Part shown: positions 12,005 to 24,989 of the stretch, one piece after another
How positions within the stretch are numbered: position 1 is the first letter of the stretch
How the letters are laid out: every line of letters begins with the position of its first letter
Source: Neocallimastix lanati (nom. inval.)
Taxonomy: Eukaryota; Neocallimastigomycota; Neocallimastigomycetes; Neocallimastigales; Neocallimastigaceae
Assembly: GCA_016946835.1 (NCBI GenBank)
Contig: JACVTC010000036.1
Location: 782,501-840,000, forward strand
Reading direction: 5' to 3'
DNA length: 57,500 nt
Translations under genes and position numbers: made by a program
The notes under the pieces: model-generated
What the model was told of the DNA's origin: nothing
The model's input: the letters and a program-made list of their open reading frames with translations, nothing else
Databases searched by the model: none

Positions 12005-12260
12005 AGATTAAGAAAGATTAAGGTGCTTCATTGGATAGATAATTATATTTTTATGTATTACATTATAAATAAAAATACATTATATACTTCAAAGATGATA
12101 ATAAATTATATGTAAAAGATTAAGTAAAAGTAAAATTAATTAAAATCATAAAAAATTAAATGTAATAAAAAATAAAAATAAATTCTAAAGTTTTATGAAT
12201 TAAATATATAATTGTCAAATTCTTTAAAAATAAAATATTCTTAAGAAATAAATATTTAAA
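12005..12260 (-). mobile_element. 5'-truncated LINE family 1 copy (3' end only)
   Basis: Starts directly after a T run (poly(A) tail on the minus strand) and matches the 3' region seen at 950-1200. Shared features are the AGATAATTATATTTTTATG segment and the ATTAAATGTAATAAA segment. Only the non-coding 3' end is left. Confidence 0.65.
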
Positions 12261-12719
12261 TAAAACTTTTAAAAAAAATTTTTTTTTTAACCTTCATGTT
12301 TATTTATTTATTTTATAACATTCATAAAATCAATATTATAGATATAAAAGATATTAAAAAAAAAAATTGATTTTTTTTTTATATATTTTTATTATATATT
12401 TAAAATATTTAATAGAAAATTTGTTCTATAATCTTCATAAAATTAATGATATAAAAGTTATTAATAAAAATATAAATATAATAATAAAATATAAAATAAT
12501 TATTTAGAAATATTTAAATGATAAGAATATTTTTAATATTTCTTTTTAAATTTAAATTTTAAAAAATATTAAAATTTCAAAACGACTATGGATTTTTAAT
12601 TAAGAATAATTTTAATAAGTAATAATTGCAACCGAATTAAAATAATCTTTTTTATTTGATCATTACTTTGTTATTTATTATATATTAGTTTTCATATTAT
12701 TTAAATTAAATAAACATTT

Positions 12720-13010
12720 ATAATTCAAAAATATTATTTCAAGGTCTTTCATTCTTCCATTAATTACAAACTTTGTTACATCAGGAGATAGTTGTTTATT
12801 AATATTTCTTGTTATTTGAGATTTAACTGTTCCATATTAAGGACATATAAATCCTATTTCTTGTGAAACTTCATTAAATATATATTTAGGTTTTTTACCT
12901 AAATAAATTGAATTTTTTCTAACTTCATCTTTAATTTTAAAGATGAAAAATTGAATTTATACTTTTTGTTAAAAATAATTTGTTCTTTTCCTCGATTAAT
13001 TTAAATATTT
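12720..13010 (-). pseudogene. MULE/FLYWCH transposase fragment
   Basis: The minus strand reads the conserved MULE-associated segment GFICP (after an equivalent of NEVSQE) and, in frame, KSQITRNINKQLSPDVTKF, interrupted by a stop. This corresponds to the region between the FLYWCH zinc finger and the DDE catalytic domain. The same fragment recurs at 24260-24640. It lies just outside the complete MULE-like element beginning at 13145 and belongs to the duplicated segment. Confidence 0.65.
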
Positions 13011-13539
13011 TTATTAAATTTAAATAAATAAATTTAATTATATATGTTATGGTTATAAATCTTTTAAATAAATATTTGATTTAATAATTTTTAATTAAAG
13101 GAAAAATTTTTTCTTTATTTACTTAATATAAAGTTATTTATTATGGGGAGGTTGCATTACGCCAATTTTTTCACGTGATATATATAAATTTGTGGCTATA
13201 GCTATATTATGCTACATAATATTATTTTATTGTATTATTTTGTTATTTCACTTTTTAAATTAATTATTAAGTGAATAATTAAATAAATCATATAATGGTT
13301 AGATTTTATGATTTTAATTCTTTTATTTAAATGCTAATAATAACAAATTATATAAAAATATAAGTGTTATTAAAAATATAAATATTATTAATAATAATTC
13401 TCTTATTTAAATGTTTAGCTTTATAAATTAAATTTTTGAATGACAGAATTTTGATTATTTCGTTTGGTTATCCCTCATTTTTTAATTATTTATTATAAAA
13501 TAATATTTATATTATATTATTTAAATCAGTTAAACAATC

Positions 13540-14450
13540 AAACCACAAATTAATAGTATTATTTCTATCATATTTAGTATCAATTAACTTGGTTTCAATA
13601 TTTTTGTAGTGTTCAATTAAGACACTGATTTCATTAGCTTTATTTATTGCTCTTTTTTTTATTTTCCAAATTCCTCTTATTTTTCTTTGATAATCATAAT
13701 ATGGTAAATGTTTAAGTTTATTTAATTTATCTATTAATTCATAATAAGATGGTATTGTTGGAAATAAATTATTTAAATAACTGTTGATTCTGAAACTATA
13801 ATATTATTGTTACATGTATTAGCATTTTTTTTTTAATTTTTTAAATATTTTATATATTTCTTGTTCTTTATTTTGTAATATTGCAAAAGAAGTAGTGTAA
13901 AAACTATCTAATTCTTTAGCGTAAGTTCTTGTAATAAATAATTGATAACTAAATTTAGGGGCAATATAAAATGTACCATCAACAAATATATCATTATTAT
14001 ATTCCCTAAATAATTTTACTTGAAAAGGAGATTGAAAAATTATTAAATTAATATTTTTTGAATATCATAAAATTTTCACCTCACTTTGTTTTATATTGTT
14101 TTATAATATTTAGATTCATTAGGAATTTCAGTAAATGTTGTTACATTGGATGGTAGTTTTTATTTAAATTTCTTGATATTTGGGATTTAATTGAATTATA
14201 TTCTGAACATATAAATCTCATTTCTTTAGAAATTTTATTATATAGGGGTTTTATTTTTATACCATAAGGAATTGAACTTTTTTCAATTCCATCTTTAATT
14301 TTATGTTTCATTATAGATAGAGATATATCGTATTCTTTTTCAGGATGATTATGTGAACTATCATATTTTAAGATTTCTTTCTTATTTAAAATAATAAAAG
14401 ATTTACATTTATTTCTGTACATAAACTTTTGAATTATCTTTTCTTATATA
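13540..14450 (-). pseudogene. FLYWCH zinc finger and MULE transposase pseudogene
   Basis: Read on the minus strand. The frame 14141-14422 begins with a FLYWCH-like zinc-finger piece ending in SSHNHPEKEYD. It passes through FICSEYNSIKSQISRNLNKN, the linker typical of these transposases. After a frame break, the catalytic region reads SPFQVKLFREYNNDIFVDGT and FYIAPKFSYQLFITRTYA at about 13900-14030. This includes the first acidic residue of the DDE core in VDGTF. A later part is recognisable by composition down to about 13540. Several frameshifts and stops separate the parts, so it is not expected to make a full enzyme. It lies inside the element 13145-16378 and is presumably its former transposase. 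Confidence 0.8.
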
Positions 14451-14689
14451 TGAAAAATTAAATTTATATTTTTTATTGATAATAATTTATTTTTTTCCTT
14501 TGTTAGACTCATTTACATCAATAATTAGATTTTCTTCCATTTCTATATTTTTATAAATATTTTTTAATTATATAATTAAAATTATTATATTAATTATCCA
14601 ATATTATTCTAAATACTAATTTTGAAAAATTAGTTTTTCAATTATTTGTAAAAAAAAAATAAATAAATAAAGAATGTAATAGTAAGTAC

Positions 14690-15740
14690 AAGTATACAAA
14701 ATAAAATAAAATAAATAGTAGAATATAAATATAAGTACAGATTGAATAAAATAAAATAAAATAAAATAAATAGTAGAATATAAATATAAGTACAGATTGA
14801 ATAAAATAAAATAAAATAAAATAAAATAAAATAAATAGTAGAATATAAATATAAGTACAGATTGAATAAAATAAAATAAAATAAAATAAAATAAATAGTA
14901 GAATATAAATATAAGTACAGATTGAATAAAATAAAATAAAATAAAATAAAATAAATAGTAGAATATAAATATAAGTACAGATTGAATAAAATAAAATAAA
15001 ATAAAATAAAATAAATAGTAGAATATAAATATAAGTACAGATTGAATAAAATAAAATAAAATAAAATAAAATAAATAGTAGAATATTAAACATAAAGTAC
15101 AGATTGAATAAAATAAAATAAAATAAAATAAATAGTAGAATATTAAACATAAAGTACAGATTGAATAAAATAAAATAAAATAAATAGTAGAATATAAATA
15201 TAAGTACAGATTGAATAAAATAAAATAAAATAAAATAAAATAAAATAAATAGTAGAATATTAAACATAAAGTACAGATTGAATAAAATAAAATAAAATAA
15301 AATAAAATAAAATAAAATAAAATAAAATAAATAGTAGAATATAAATATAAGTACAGATTGAATAAAATAAAATAAAATAAAATAAATAGTAGAATATAAA
15401 TATAAGTACAGATTGAATAAAATAAAATAAAATAAAATAAAATAAAATAAAATAAATAGTAGAATATAAATATAAGTACAGATTGAATAAAATAAAATAA
15501 AATAAAATAAAATAAAATAAATAGTAGAATATAAATATAAGTACAGATTGAATAAAATAAAATAAAATAAAATAAAATAAAATAAAATAAAATAAAATAA
15601 AATAAAATAAAATAAAATAAAATAAATAGTAGAATATAAATATAAGTACAGATTGAATAAAATAAAATAAAATAAAATAAAATAAAATAAAATAAAATAA
15701 ATATTGAATGTAATAATATAAAAGTACAAGTATATAAAAT
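14690..15740. repeat. satellite of about 60-bp units with variable ATAAA tail
   Basis: About fifteen copies of a unit containing AATAGTAGAATATAAATATA and GTACAGATTG, separated by a variable number of AATAA repeats. The period is exactly 60 bases between about 14858 and 15038. Some units carry the variant ATATTAAACATAAAGTACAG. The long minus-strand open frame over this array arises from the repeat and is not a gene. Confidence 0.92.
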
Positions 15741-16009
15741 AAAATAAAGTAAATATTTATTATTATTTTTAATTAAAGAATATTAAAGACAATTTATTTT
15801 TAAAAATAAAATGTTTTATTTAATTATATATGTTAGAAAGCAAAAAAATCATTTATATTTAATGAGATTATTAACAATCAATAACATTGTTTTATATATT
15901 AAATTACATCATCAATTGAATACAATAAAAATGTAAAAAATTTTCATTTCTAAAACATTGATCTGTAATATTCTTTAATAAAAAAAAATATTAGATATTT
16001 ATTTTATTT

Positions 16010-16230
16010 TATACAATCTCTACTTATATTTATATTCTACTATTTATTTTATTTTATTTTATTCAATCTGTACTTTATATTTAATATTCTACTATTAATT
16101 TTATTTTATTTTATTTTATTTTATTTTATTTTATTTTATTTTATTTTATTCAATCTGTACTTTATACTCATATTCTACTATTTATTTTTATTTTATATAC
16201 TTATTACATTCTTTATTTATTTATTTATTT
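16010..16230. repeat. inverted copy of the 14690-15740 satellite
   Basis: Contains CAATCTGTACTTTATATTTA and TATTCTACTATTTATTTTA, the reverse complement of the unit on the left. With the larger array it forms a large interrupted palindrome with a spacer of about 270 bases (15740-16010), inside the MULE-like element. Confidence 0.85.
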
Positions 16231-16387
16231 GTTTGTTTATTTATTTATACATTTATTTTTTTTACATATAATTTTATTAAAATTTTTTATGGCGTTAACA
16301 AAAAATTTTACAAGCCATTAAAAATAAATGGCGTATTGAAAATTTGTATTATAAAAATTGGCGAAATGAACCACATTCATTTATTAT

Positions 16388-17160
16388 TTACTTTTTTTAT
16401 AATGAATAAATTATTTATAATTTTTTTTTTAATTATAAAGTTTTTTTAAAAAAAATATTTTATTTTTTATATATTAGAATTTAAAACATTAATAATATTA
16501 TATATTATTTATTTTTAATTATTTATTTATTTATTTATATATAATTGTATTAAAAAATATTCAAAATTTTATGGCTTTAAATGAATAAATATGAACGCCA
16601 CATTTAGAATTGTACCACATCCAAAAAATAAAGGATTGATTTAATAAGTAAAAAGTAACATAACAAAAGAAAAAATTTTCATTATAGCTAATTAAAATTT
16701 TTAATAATAATAAAATTTGTATTAAATTTTATATTAAATAAACTTTTCAGCATTATTAGTTGGGTTTATCTAAAACATAATTTTAAAAAAAATAAATATA
16801 AAAATGATTTTAGATGGATAAATCATATATAAAATTTAATAATATTATTATTTAATGAAGTATATTAAAAAATAAAAAATAAAAAATAAAAAATGGTTTT
16901 GTAAATAAAATATTCATTTATTAATTATGTTTAATAATCATTCAAATGAACCATTATTAAAATAACTATTATTACAAATATATATTAGAAAATACTTCTA
17001 TATATAAATATAAATATAAATAATTACAAAAATTTTTATTTCAAATATTATTTAACATTTTTTATTTTATTTAATTTTTTTTTTTAAATGAATTAAAAAA
17101 TAATAAATAAAAATGAAAAATTTTTATTTAATACAATTTAATATTAAATATTAATAAATA
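16388..17160. other. AT-rich flank upstream of array 2
   Basis: No gene is seen. The first part continues the duplicated segment interrupted by the transposon. The part from about 16680 (AAAATTTTTAATAATAATAA, then TGGGTTTATCTAAAACATAA) recurs at about 26100-26530 before array 3, so it is the conserved upstream flank of an array. Confidence 0.65.
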
Positions 17161-20100
17161 TTTAAAGCATTAAAAAGCTTATATAAATATTTAAATTTGG
17201 CAGGAGATAGAATAGTAATTAAAAATTATTCTTCTGATGATTTGAGATTTAATAGAAGTAACTATTTCAATAGCTGCCATTTTAAATATGTTTAATTAAT
17301 TTTTTTTCTCATTATTATCGTAAAAATTAAAATGAATAAAAAATAAATTATATATTAAGATTATACAATTTTTTTTTATTTATTTTAAATTCTTAAAATA
17401 ACAATGAATCAGATGAAATAAGAATTTATAATAACATTATCATTGTATAATTAATTAAAATATTCTTATTTAGAATAAAAACTAGATAGTTTTAAAAAAT
17501 CCAATTTATATTTGATTTCAAAAAAATGCTTGCTGTAACTATCTAAAAATAAAAATTCCAAAAAGTTTATTATTATTTTTAACCACAAGTATAGGATTAC
17601 TTATTACTATTATATAAATATCTTATTATTAATATTTGTTAATATTAATATATAAAATACTTATATGCTTTATAAATGGCAGAAGATAGAATAGTAATTA
17701 AAAATTATACTGATAATTTAAGTATAACAGTAATAATTTTAAATTATTACTGTTATACTTAGAAGTAACTATTTCAATAGAAGTAACTATTTCAATAGCT
17801 GCCATTTATAAATTATTTAATTTTTTTTATTTCAAATTTTATTGCTAAATGTGAAATTAAATCGTACTTCTTAATTTATTATTATTTTTAATTTAAAAAA
17901 TATAAATATAAATATTTTTATTAATAACACTATATCATAAGTATCAAAACAAAAATACTTATATAAATATTTAAATTTGGCAGGAGATAGAATAGTAATT
18001 TAAAATTATTCAGTTGATTCTAGAGTTAATAGAAGTAACTATTTCAATAGCTGCCAATTTAAATATATTTAATTTTTTTTTCTCATTATTATCATAAAAA
18101 TTAAAATGAATAAAAAATAAATTATATATTAAGATTATACATTTTTTTTTTATTTATTTTAAATTCTTAAAATAATAATGAATATAATGAAATAAGGATA
18201 TTTTATTTAAATCATTATTGTATAAATTATTAAAATATTCTTATTTTGAATAAAAACTAGATAGTTTTAAAAAATCCATAATATATTTGATTTTAAAAAA
18301 ATAGTTGCTGTAACTATCTAAAAATAAAAATCCAAAAAGTTTATTATTATTATTTTTAACCACAAGTATTGAATTACTTATTATTATTATATAAATATTT
18401 TATTATTAATATTTTGTTAATATTAATAAATAAAATACTTATAAAATTCATAAATGGCAGGAGATAGAATAGTAATTAAAAATTATTCTTCTGATGATTT
18501 GAGATTTAATAGAAGTAACTATTTCAATAGCTGCCATTTATAAATGTTTTGTTTTTTTCTTTAATTTAATATTCCTTTTAGTTTTAAAAAGTATAAATAT
18601 TTTTATTAAAAACACTTTATAAGTATCATAATAAAAATACTTATATAAATATTTAAATTTGGCAGGAGATAGAATAGTAATTTAAAATTATTCTTCTGAT
18701 GATTTGAGATTTAATAGAAGTAACTGTTTCAATAGCTGCCAATTTAAATATATTTAATTTTTTTTTCTCATTATTATCATAAAAATTAAAATGAATAAAA
18801 AATAAATTATATATTAAGATTACACAATTTCTTTTTATTTATTTTAAATTCTTAAAATAACATTGAATATAATGAAATAAGAATATTTTATTTAAATCAT
18901 TATTGTATAAATTATTAAAATATTCTTATTTTGAATAAAAACTAGATAGTTTTAAAATCCATCATTTATTTGATTTTAATAAAATAATTTGCTGTAACTA
19001 TCTAAAAATAAAAATTTCAAAAAAACTTATTATTTTTAACCACAATTATTAGATTACTTATTATTACTATATAAATATTTTATTATTAATATTTTGTTAA
19101 TATTAATAAATAAAATACTTATATGTTTTATAAATGGCAGGAGATAGAATAGTAATTAAAAAATATTCTTCTGATGATTTGAGATTTAATAGAAGTAACT
19201 ATTTCAATAGCTGCCATTTATAAATGTTTTATTTTTTTCTGTAATTTAATATTCCTTTTAGTTTTAAAAAGTATAAATATTTTTATTAAAAACACTTTAT
19301 AAGTATCATAATAAAAATACTTATATAAATATTTAAATTTGGCAGGAGATAGAATAGTAATTAAAAATTATTCTTCTGATGATTTGAGATTTAATAGAAG
19401 TAACTGTTTCAATAGCTGCCAATTTAAATATATTTAATTAATTTTTTTTCTCATTATTATCATAAAAATTAAAATGAATAAAAAATAAATTATATATTAA
19501 GATTACACAATTTCTTTTTATTTATTTTAAATTCTTAAAATAACAATGAATATAATGAAATAAGAATATTTTATTTAAATCATTATTGTATAAATTATTA
19601 AAATATTCTTATTTTGAATAAAAACTAGATAGTTTTAAAAAATCCATCATATATTTGATTTTAAAAAAATGGTTGCTGCAACTATCTAAAAATAAAAATC
19701 CAAAAAGTTTATTATTATTATTTTTAACCACAAGTATTGGATTACTTATTATTACTATATAAATATCTTATTATTAATATTTTGTTAATATTAATAAATA
19801 AAATACTTATAAAATTCATAAATGGCAGGAGATAGAATAGTAATTAAAAATTATTCTTCTGATGATTTGAGATTTAATAGAAGTAACTATTTCAATAGCT
19901 GCCATTTATAAATGTTTTGTTTTTTTCTGTAATTTAATATTCCTTTTAGTTTTAAAAAGTATAAATATTTTTATTAAAAACACTTTATAAGTATCATAAT
20001 AAAAATACTTATATAAATATTTAAATTTGGCAGGAGATAGAATAGTAATTAAAATTATTCTGTTGATTCGAGAGTTAATAGAAGTAACTATTTCAATAGC

Positions 20101-22110
20101 TGCCAATTTAAATATGTTTAATTATTTTTTTTTCCCATTATTATCATAAAAATTAAAATGAATAAAAAATAAATTATATATTAAGATTATATAAATTATC
20201 TTGACAAACATTTTAAATTCCTACAATAACAATGAATCAGATGAAATAAGAATTTTTAATTATTATTATATAATTAATTAAAATATTCTTATTTTGAATA
20301 AAAACTAGATAGCTTTAAAAAATCTATTATATATTTGATTTTAAAAAATGGTTGCTGTAACTATCTAAAAATAAAAATTCAATAAAGTTTATTATTATTT
20401 TTAATTATGAGCATATAATAATTGATTATTAATATATATAAATATTTTATTATCAATATTTTGTTAATATTAATAAATAAAATACTTATAAATTTTATAA
20501 ATGGCAGAAGATAGAATAGTAATTAAAAATTACACTGATAATTTAAGTATAACAGTAATAATTTAAAATTATTACTGCTATGATATTAGATTTAATAGAA
20601 GTAACCATTTCAATAGCTGCCATTTATAAATCATGCTTTCCAATTATTTATTCTTTTAGTTTAAAAAATATAAATATTTCTATTAATAATACTACATCAT
20701 ATGTATCAAAATAAAAATACTTATTTAAATATTTAAATTTGGCAGGAGATAGAATAGTAATTTAAAATTGTGCTGATTATTTAGATTTAATAGAAGTAAC
20801 TATTTCAATAGCTGCCAATTTAAATATATTTAATTATTTTTTTTTTCATTATTACTATAAAAATTAAAATGAATAAAAAAAAAAATTTTAAACAAAGATT
20901 ATATTTTCTTTTTATTCATTTTAAATTCCTATAATTACAATAAATAAAGTAGAATAAGAATTTTTAATTACATCATTATTGTATAATTAAATAAAATATT
21001 CTTATTTTGAATAAAAACTAGATAGTTTTAAAAAATCCAATTTATATTTGATTTCAAAAAAATGCTTGCTGTAACTATCTAAAAATAAAAATTCCAAAAA
21101 GTTTATTATTATTTTTAACCACAAGTATAGGATTACTTATTACTATTATATAAATATCTTATTATTAATATTTGTTAATATTAATATATAAAATACTTAT
21201 ATGTTTTATAAATGGCAGAAGATAGAATAGTAATTAAAAATTATACTGATAATTTAAGTATAACTGTAATAATTTAAAATTATTACTGTTATACTTAGAA
21301 GTAACTGTTTCAATAGAAGTAACTATTTCAATAGCTGCCATTTATAAATTATTTAATTTTTTTTATTTCAAATTTTATTGCTAAATGTGAAATTAAATCG
21401 TACTTCTTAATTTATTATTATTTTTAATTTAAAAAATATAAATATAAATATTTTTATTAATAACACTATATCATAAGTATCAAAATAAAAATACTTATAT
21501 AAATATTTAAATTTGGCAGGAGATAGAATAGTAATTTAAAATTATTCTGTTGATTCTAGAGTTAATAGAAGTAACTATTTCAATAGCTACCAATTTAAAT
21601 ATATTTATTTTTTTTTTTATATTATTATGATAAAAATTTAAATAAATAAAAAATAAATTATATATTAAAATTATTTATATTTATAATTATTTTAGATTCT
21701 TATAATAATAATGAATAAAATGGAATAAGAATTTTTAATTACATTATCATTGTATAATTAATTAAAATATTCTTATTTTGAATAAAAACTAGATAGTTTT
21801 AAAAAATCCATTATTTATTTGATTTTAAAAAAATGGTTGCTGTAACTATCTAAAAATAAACATTCAATAAAGTTTCTTATTATTTTTAATTATGAGCATA
21901 TAATAATTATTTATTAATATATATAAATATTTTATTATCAATATTTTGTTAATATTAATAAATAAAATACTTATAAATTTTATAAATGGCAGAAGATAGA
22001 ATAGTAATTAAAAATTACACTGATAATTTAAGTATAACAGTAATAATTTAAAATTATTACTGCTATGATATTAGATTTAATAGAAGTAACTATTTCATTA
22101 GCTGCCATTT
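17160..22110. repeat. multi-hairpin tandem array 2, seven units
   Basis: Same unit and same orientation as array 1. B-type cores start at 17199, 17979, 18661, 19341, 20029, 20741 and 21515. A-type cores start at 17678, 18456, 19136, 19824, 20503, 21213 and 21988. C hairpins lie between them. The copy at 17199 is a hybrid: its arms are of B type on the left but the interior is A-like. Copies at 18661 and 19341 also have an A-like interior inside B arms. The extended A variants are at 17678, 20503, 21213 and 21988. Confidence 0.92.
17678..17803. repeat. A-prime hairpin with 20-bp perfect nested palindrome
   Basis: AAGTATAACAGTAATAATTT at 17720-17739 is followed by one T and then its exact reverse complement at 17741-17760. 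This perfect hairpin sits inside the outer GGCAG/CTGCC stem. The word AGAAGTAACTATTTCAAT precedes the right arm twice in tandem. Confidence 0.9.
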
Positions 22111-23611
22111 ATAAATGTTTTAATTTTTTTTTATTTTAAATTTATTGCTAAATGTTAAATTAAATTATACTTCATAATTTAATACTCCTTTTGGTTTTAA
22201 TGCGAAAAATGAAAATTGAAACCCAAAGTTTAGAGAAAATATAATATAATAACTTTTTTTCATTTTTGATCCTTTAATAAGATTTTCTCCTTTATCTTCC
22301 TTTTTCATTATTCTTCTAAAGTCGTTTTTTTTATGTTATCTTTTTTGTACTTTTTCCTTTGTTGAAGTAGCGATTTTAATTTCGGTCCATGGAATTCACT
22401 TCCATTTGTAAGAAGTATTTAATATTTACTATAAAAGTATTTATAATATGAGAATAAATATTCTGAAGAAATAAAAATTTTTTTATGAAAAATTTTTTGC
22501 CCTTTTATACTTTTTTTCTTATTAAAATTTTACTAAAAAAAGTATTGGATCAGTCAAAAAAAAAATTTAATTTGTGGTTAATTTTCATAAATTTTTATTC
22601 CTTCCAATTTTCATATTAAAAAAAGTTTTAAAAAAAATTTTTTTTAAATAATTAGAAATTAAAATTTTGACTAATGTAAATATTATACATAATTTAATAA
22701 TAATTATTTTTTTAAAAATAATAAAATTCTAATATTTAAAATATGTGTATTTTTTTTATCTTTTTTTCACGCTTTTTTTTTTCAAAATATTATATATTAT
22801 TAATATATATTATAAAAATTTAAAAAATAATATAATAAAGTAATAAATATTTTATATTAATAAATAAATGTTAAATATATAACATTAAAAAAGTGAAAAA
22901 AAAAAAAAAAAAAAAAAAAAAAACTTTCTTTATTAAAAAGAGAAAAAATTATCATTGATTTTTCTAATATTTATTTATTAATTTATTATTTTTATTTTTT
23001 ATAATAAAATCATTAAATTTATATGAAAATTAATATAAACATATAAATAATCAAAAAATATATAAATTAATTTATGGTTAATGTCTTTAATATTTTGTTC
23101 AATTTATAAAACTCCAGTAAAAATTAATATTAATAAAAATAATGGTTAATGAAAATAATAATGTAAAGTATTAATTATTGATTTTAATAATTCATATAAT
23201 TATTATAATATATATATAGATTTATATTATTCATCAAATAGAAATAATGTTTAATGAAAGTAATAATGTATTGAATAATAATTATTATTAATAAAATAAT
23301 ACTAGTATTTATATATTTTTATTATTTAAAATTTAAATGGTATTTATGTTATATTATATATTAATCTTATTTTATATTTTTATTTTTATTTTTATTTTTT
23401 TTTTTTTTTTTTTTTATTTTAATACAAATTTGATTAATTATTATAACAATAATTAATACTCGAGAAATTGTATAATAAATATAAAAACATTTCATACATA
23501 AAATTGTTAAGGTTTATAATACTATATATAATATTTTTTTTCAGCCTCGATTTTATATTATTAAATAAATTTTAAATATTTTATACTTCAGAAAAAAATA
23601 TTTTTCAATGT

Positions 23612-23640
<29 letters not shown>
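22110..23640. repeat. conserved downstream flank of array 2
   Basis: Gene-free; copy of the flank after array 1, with the AAAGTTTAGAGAAAA and TTTCGGTCCATG words near 22228 and 22381. It is shorter by roughly 250 bases at its start. An A run at about 22896-22923 and a T run at about 23620-23647 are present. Confidence 0.75.
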
Positions 23641-23644
<4 letters not shown>

Positions 23645-23650
<6 letters not shown>

Positions 23651-23960
23651 CCAGGAAGGGAATACGGTGCATAGATAATTATATTATTATGTATTACATT
23701 ATAAAAAAAAAATACATTATATACTTTAAGATAAAAATAAAATTTATGTGAAAGATTAAGTAAAATAAAAATTAAAAAAAAAAAAAAAATTTAATTAATC
23801 ATAGAAAATCCAATATAATAAAGAATAAAAATAAATTTAAAAAAATTTCTGTGTGATGTATATTATTTGTAAAAACATATTTACTATTAAAATTTAAATA
23901 ATAAATCAAAGAAGTAACCTCTTTAAAACTAAGTGATAGTGATATTGTGACATATAAAAA
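23645..23960 (-). mobile_element. 5'-truncated LINE family 1 copy (3' end only)
   Basis: Begins at the end of a T run with AGACCAGGAAGGGAATACGG. It matches the start of the element at 950 (AGACTAGGAGGAGAATACAC) and its following 3' region, including AAACAAAGAAG-type words. No coding part remains. Confidence 0.65.
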
Positions 23961-24259
23961 TAAAGTGTTCAGATGATATCATTAGATTTATGTGGATAAA
24001 ACATAAATAATAATTAAATGTATTACACAAAGTTATAAATAAATTAATAAATAAATTAATAAATAAATAAATAATTTTAATAAATAATTTTAATAAATAA
24101 TGTAAAATTAGGGTTAAAGTTTTTTTTTTAAATATTCCTTTTATATTTATTTTAAAATAAAATAATACAATAAAAAAAATATTATTGAATTCAATAAAGA
24201 GTAGTATGAAGTATTTAAAATAAAATATATATATATATTTAAAAAAAAAATGACTTAAT

Positions 24260-24740
24260 TGTACCACATAATTCAACAATATCATTTCTAAGTCTTCCAT
24301 TCTTTTATTAATAACAAACTTTGTTACATCAGGAGATAGTTGTTTATTAATATTTCTTGTTATTTGAGATTTAGCTGTTCCATATTAAGGACATATAAAT
24401 CCAACTTCTTGTGAAACTTCATTAAATATACGTTTAGGTTTTTTACCTAAAGAATTTGAACTTTTTCTAACTTCATCTTTAATTTTATATTTTGAAATTG
24501 ATATAGATGCATCAAATTCTTTTTCAAGATGATTATGTAATCTTTTATATTTTAAAATTTCCTTCTTATTGTTTTAAATAATGAAAGATTTAATATTTAT
24601 TTAAAGTTTTATATTCAGTACATCTATATACTTAGGAATTATCTCTTTTTCTTTAGATAAAAAATTAAATTTATATTTTTTGTTAAAAATAATTTGTTTT
24701 TTTGCTCAATTAGTTTCACTTATTTCAGTATATATATTTT
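24260..24740 (-). pseudogene. MULE/FLYWCH transposase fragment
   Basis: Minus-strand reading gives GFICP and KSQITRNINKQLSPDVTKF, the same segment as at 12720-13010, followed at higher coordinates by a decayed FLYWCH-like part (24480-24640). Stops interrupt every frame. It is part of the duplicated block rather than an intact element. Confidence 0.6.
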
Positions 24741-24885
24741 ATTCCATTTATAATAAAATATTAAATATTTAAATAAATATTTTTAATTATATATGTTTTG
24801 GATAAAAATCTTTTAAATAAATATTTTGTTTTATAATTTTTAAAGAAAAAAGTTTTTCTTTATTATTTGTTATTAATATAAAGTT

Positions 24886-24894
24886 ATTTATTAT
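24886..24894. other. empty target site of the 13145-16378 transposon
   Basis: A single ATTTATTAT is flanked on the left by sequence like that left of 13136 (AATATAAAGTT) and on the right by sequence like that right of 16387 (TTACTTT, then an AATAAATTA-type stretch). This is what the locus looks like without the insertion. Confidence 0.8.
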
Positions 24895-24989
24895 TTACTT
24901 TATTTATAATAAATAAATTAGTTTTAATAATAATATATATATATATTTTTAATTATAAGTGCTTTTAAGAAAATGTTTTATTTTTTATG

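Larger units (their letters stand above)
13145..16378 (-). mobile_element. MULE-like DNA transposon with TIRs and 9-bp target duplication
   Basis: Both ends carry a related 26-base terminal inverted repeat sharing CGCCAATTTTT and the preceding CATT. The element is bounded on both sides by ATTTATTAT (13136-13144 and 16379-16387). Nine bases is the usual target duplication size of Mutator-like elements. The left and right flanks rejoin as one continuous sequence with a single ATTTATTAT at 24886-24894 in the second copy of the duplicated block, which is a pre-insertion site. Inside are a broken transposase (13540-14450, minus) and a satellite (14690-15740) with an inverted partner (16010-16230). 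The empty-site comparison makes the boundaries well supported; mobility today is unlikely because the transposase is broken. Confidence 0.8.

Noticed and set aside
14638-15729. Minus-strand open frame of 363 codons
   Set aside because: It is the ATAAA satellite read in frame (repeated YFILFYFIL-type peptide); the frame is a property of the repeat.
19350-19420. Hammerhead ribozyme, suggested by CTGATGA in the A hairpin interior
   Set aside because: The required GAAA and cleavage-site stem are absent, and B copies have CTGTTGA, so the core is not conserved.
23929-24300. 123-codon minus-strand frame
   Set aside because: Covers LINE tail, simple repeats and the start of a MULE fragment; it is a chance fusion of unrelated repeats.
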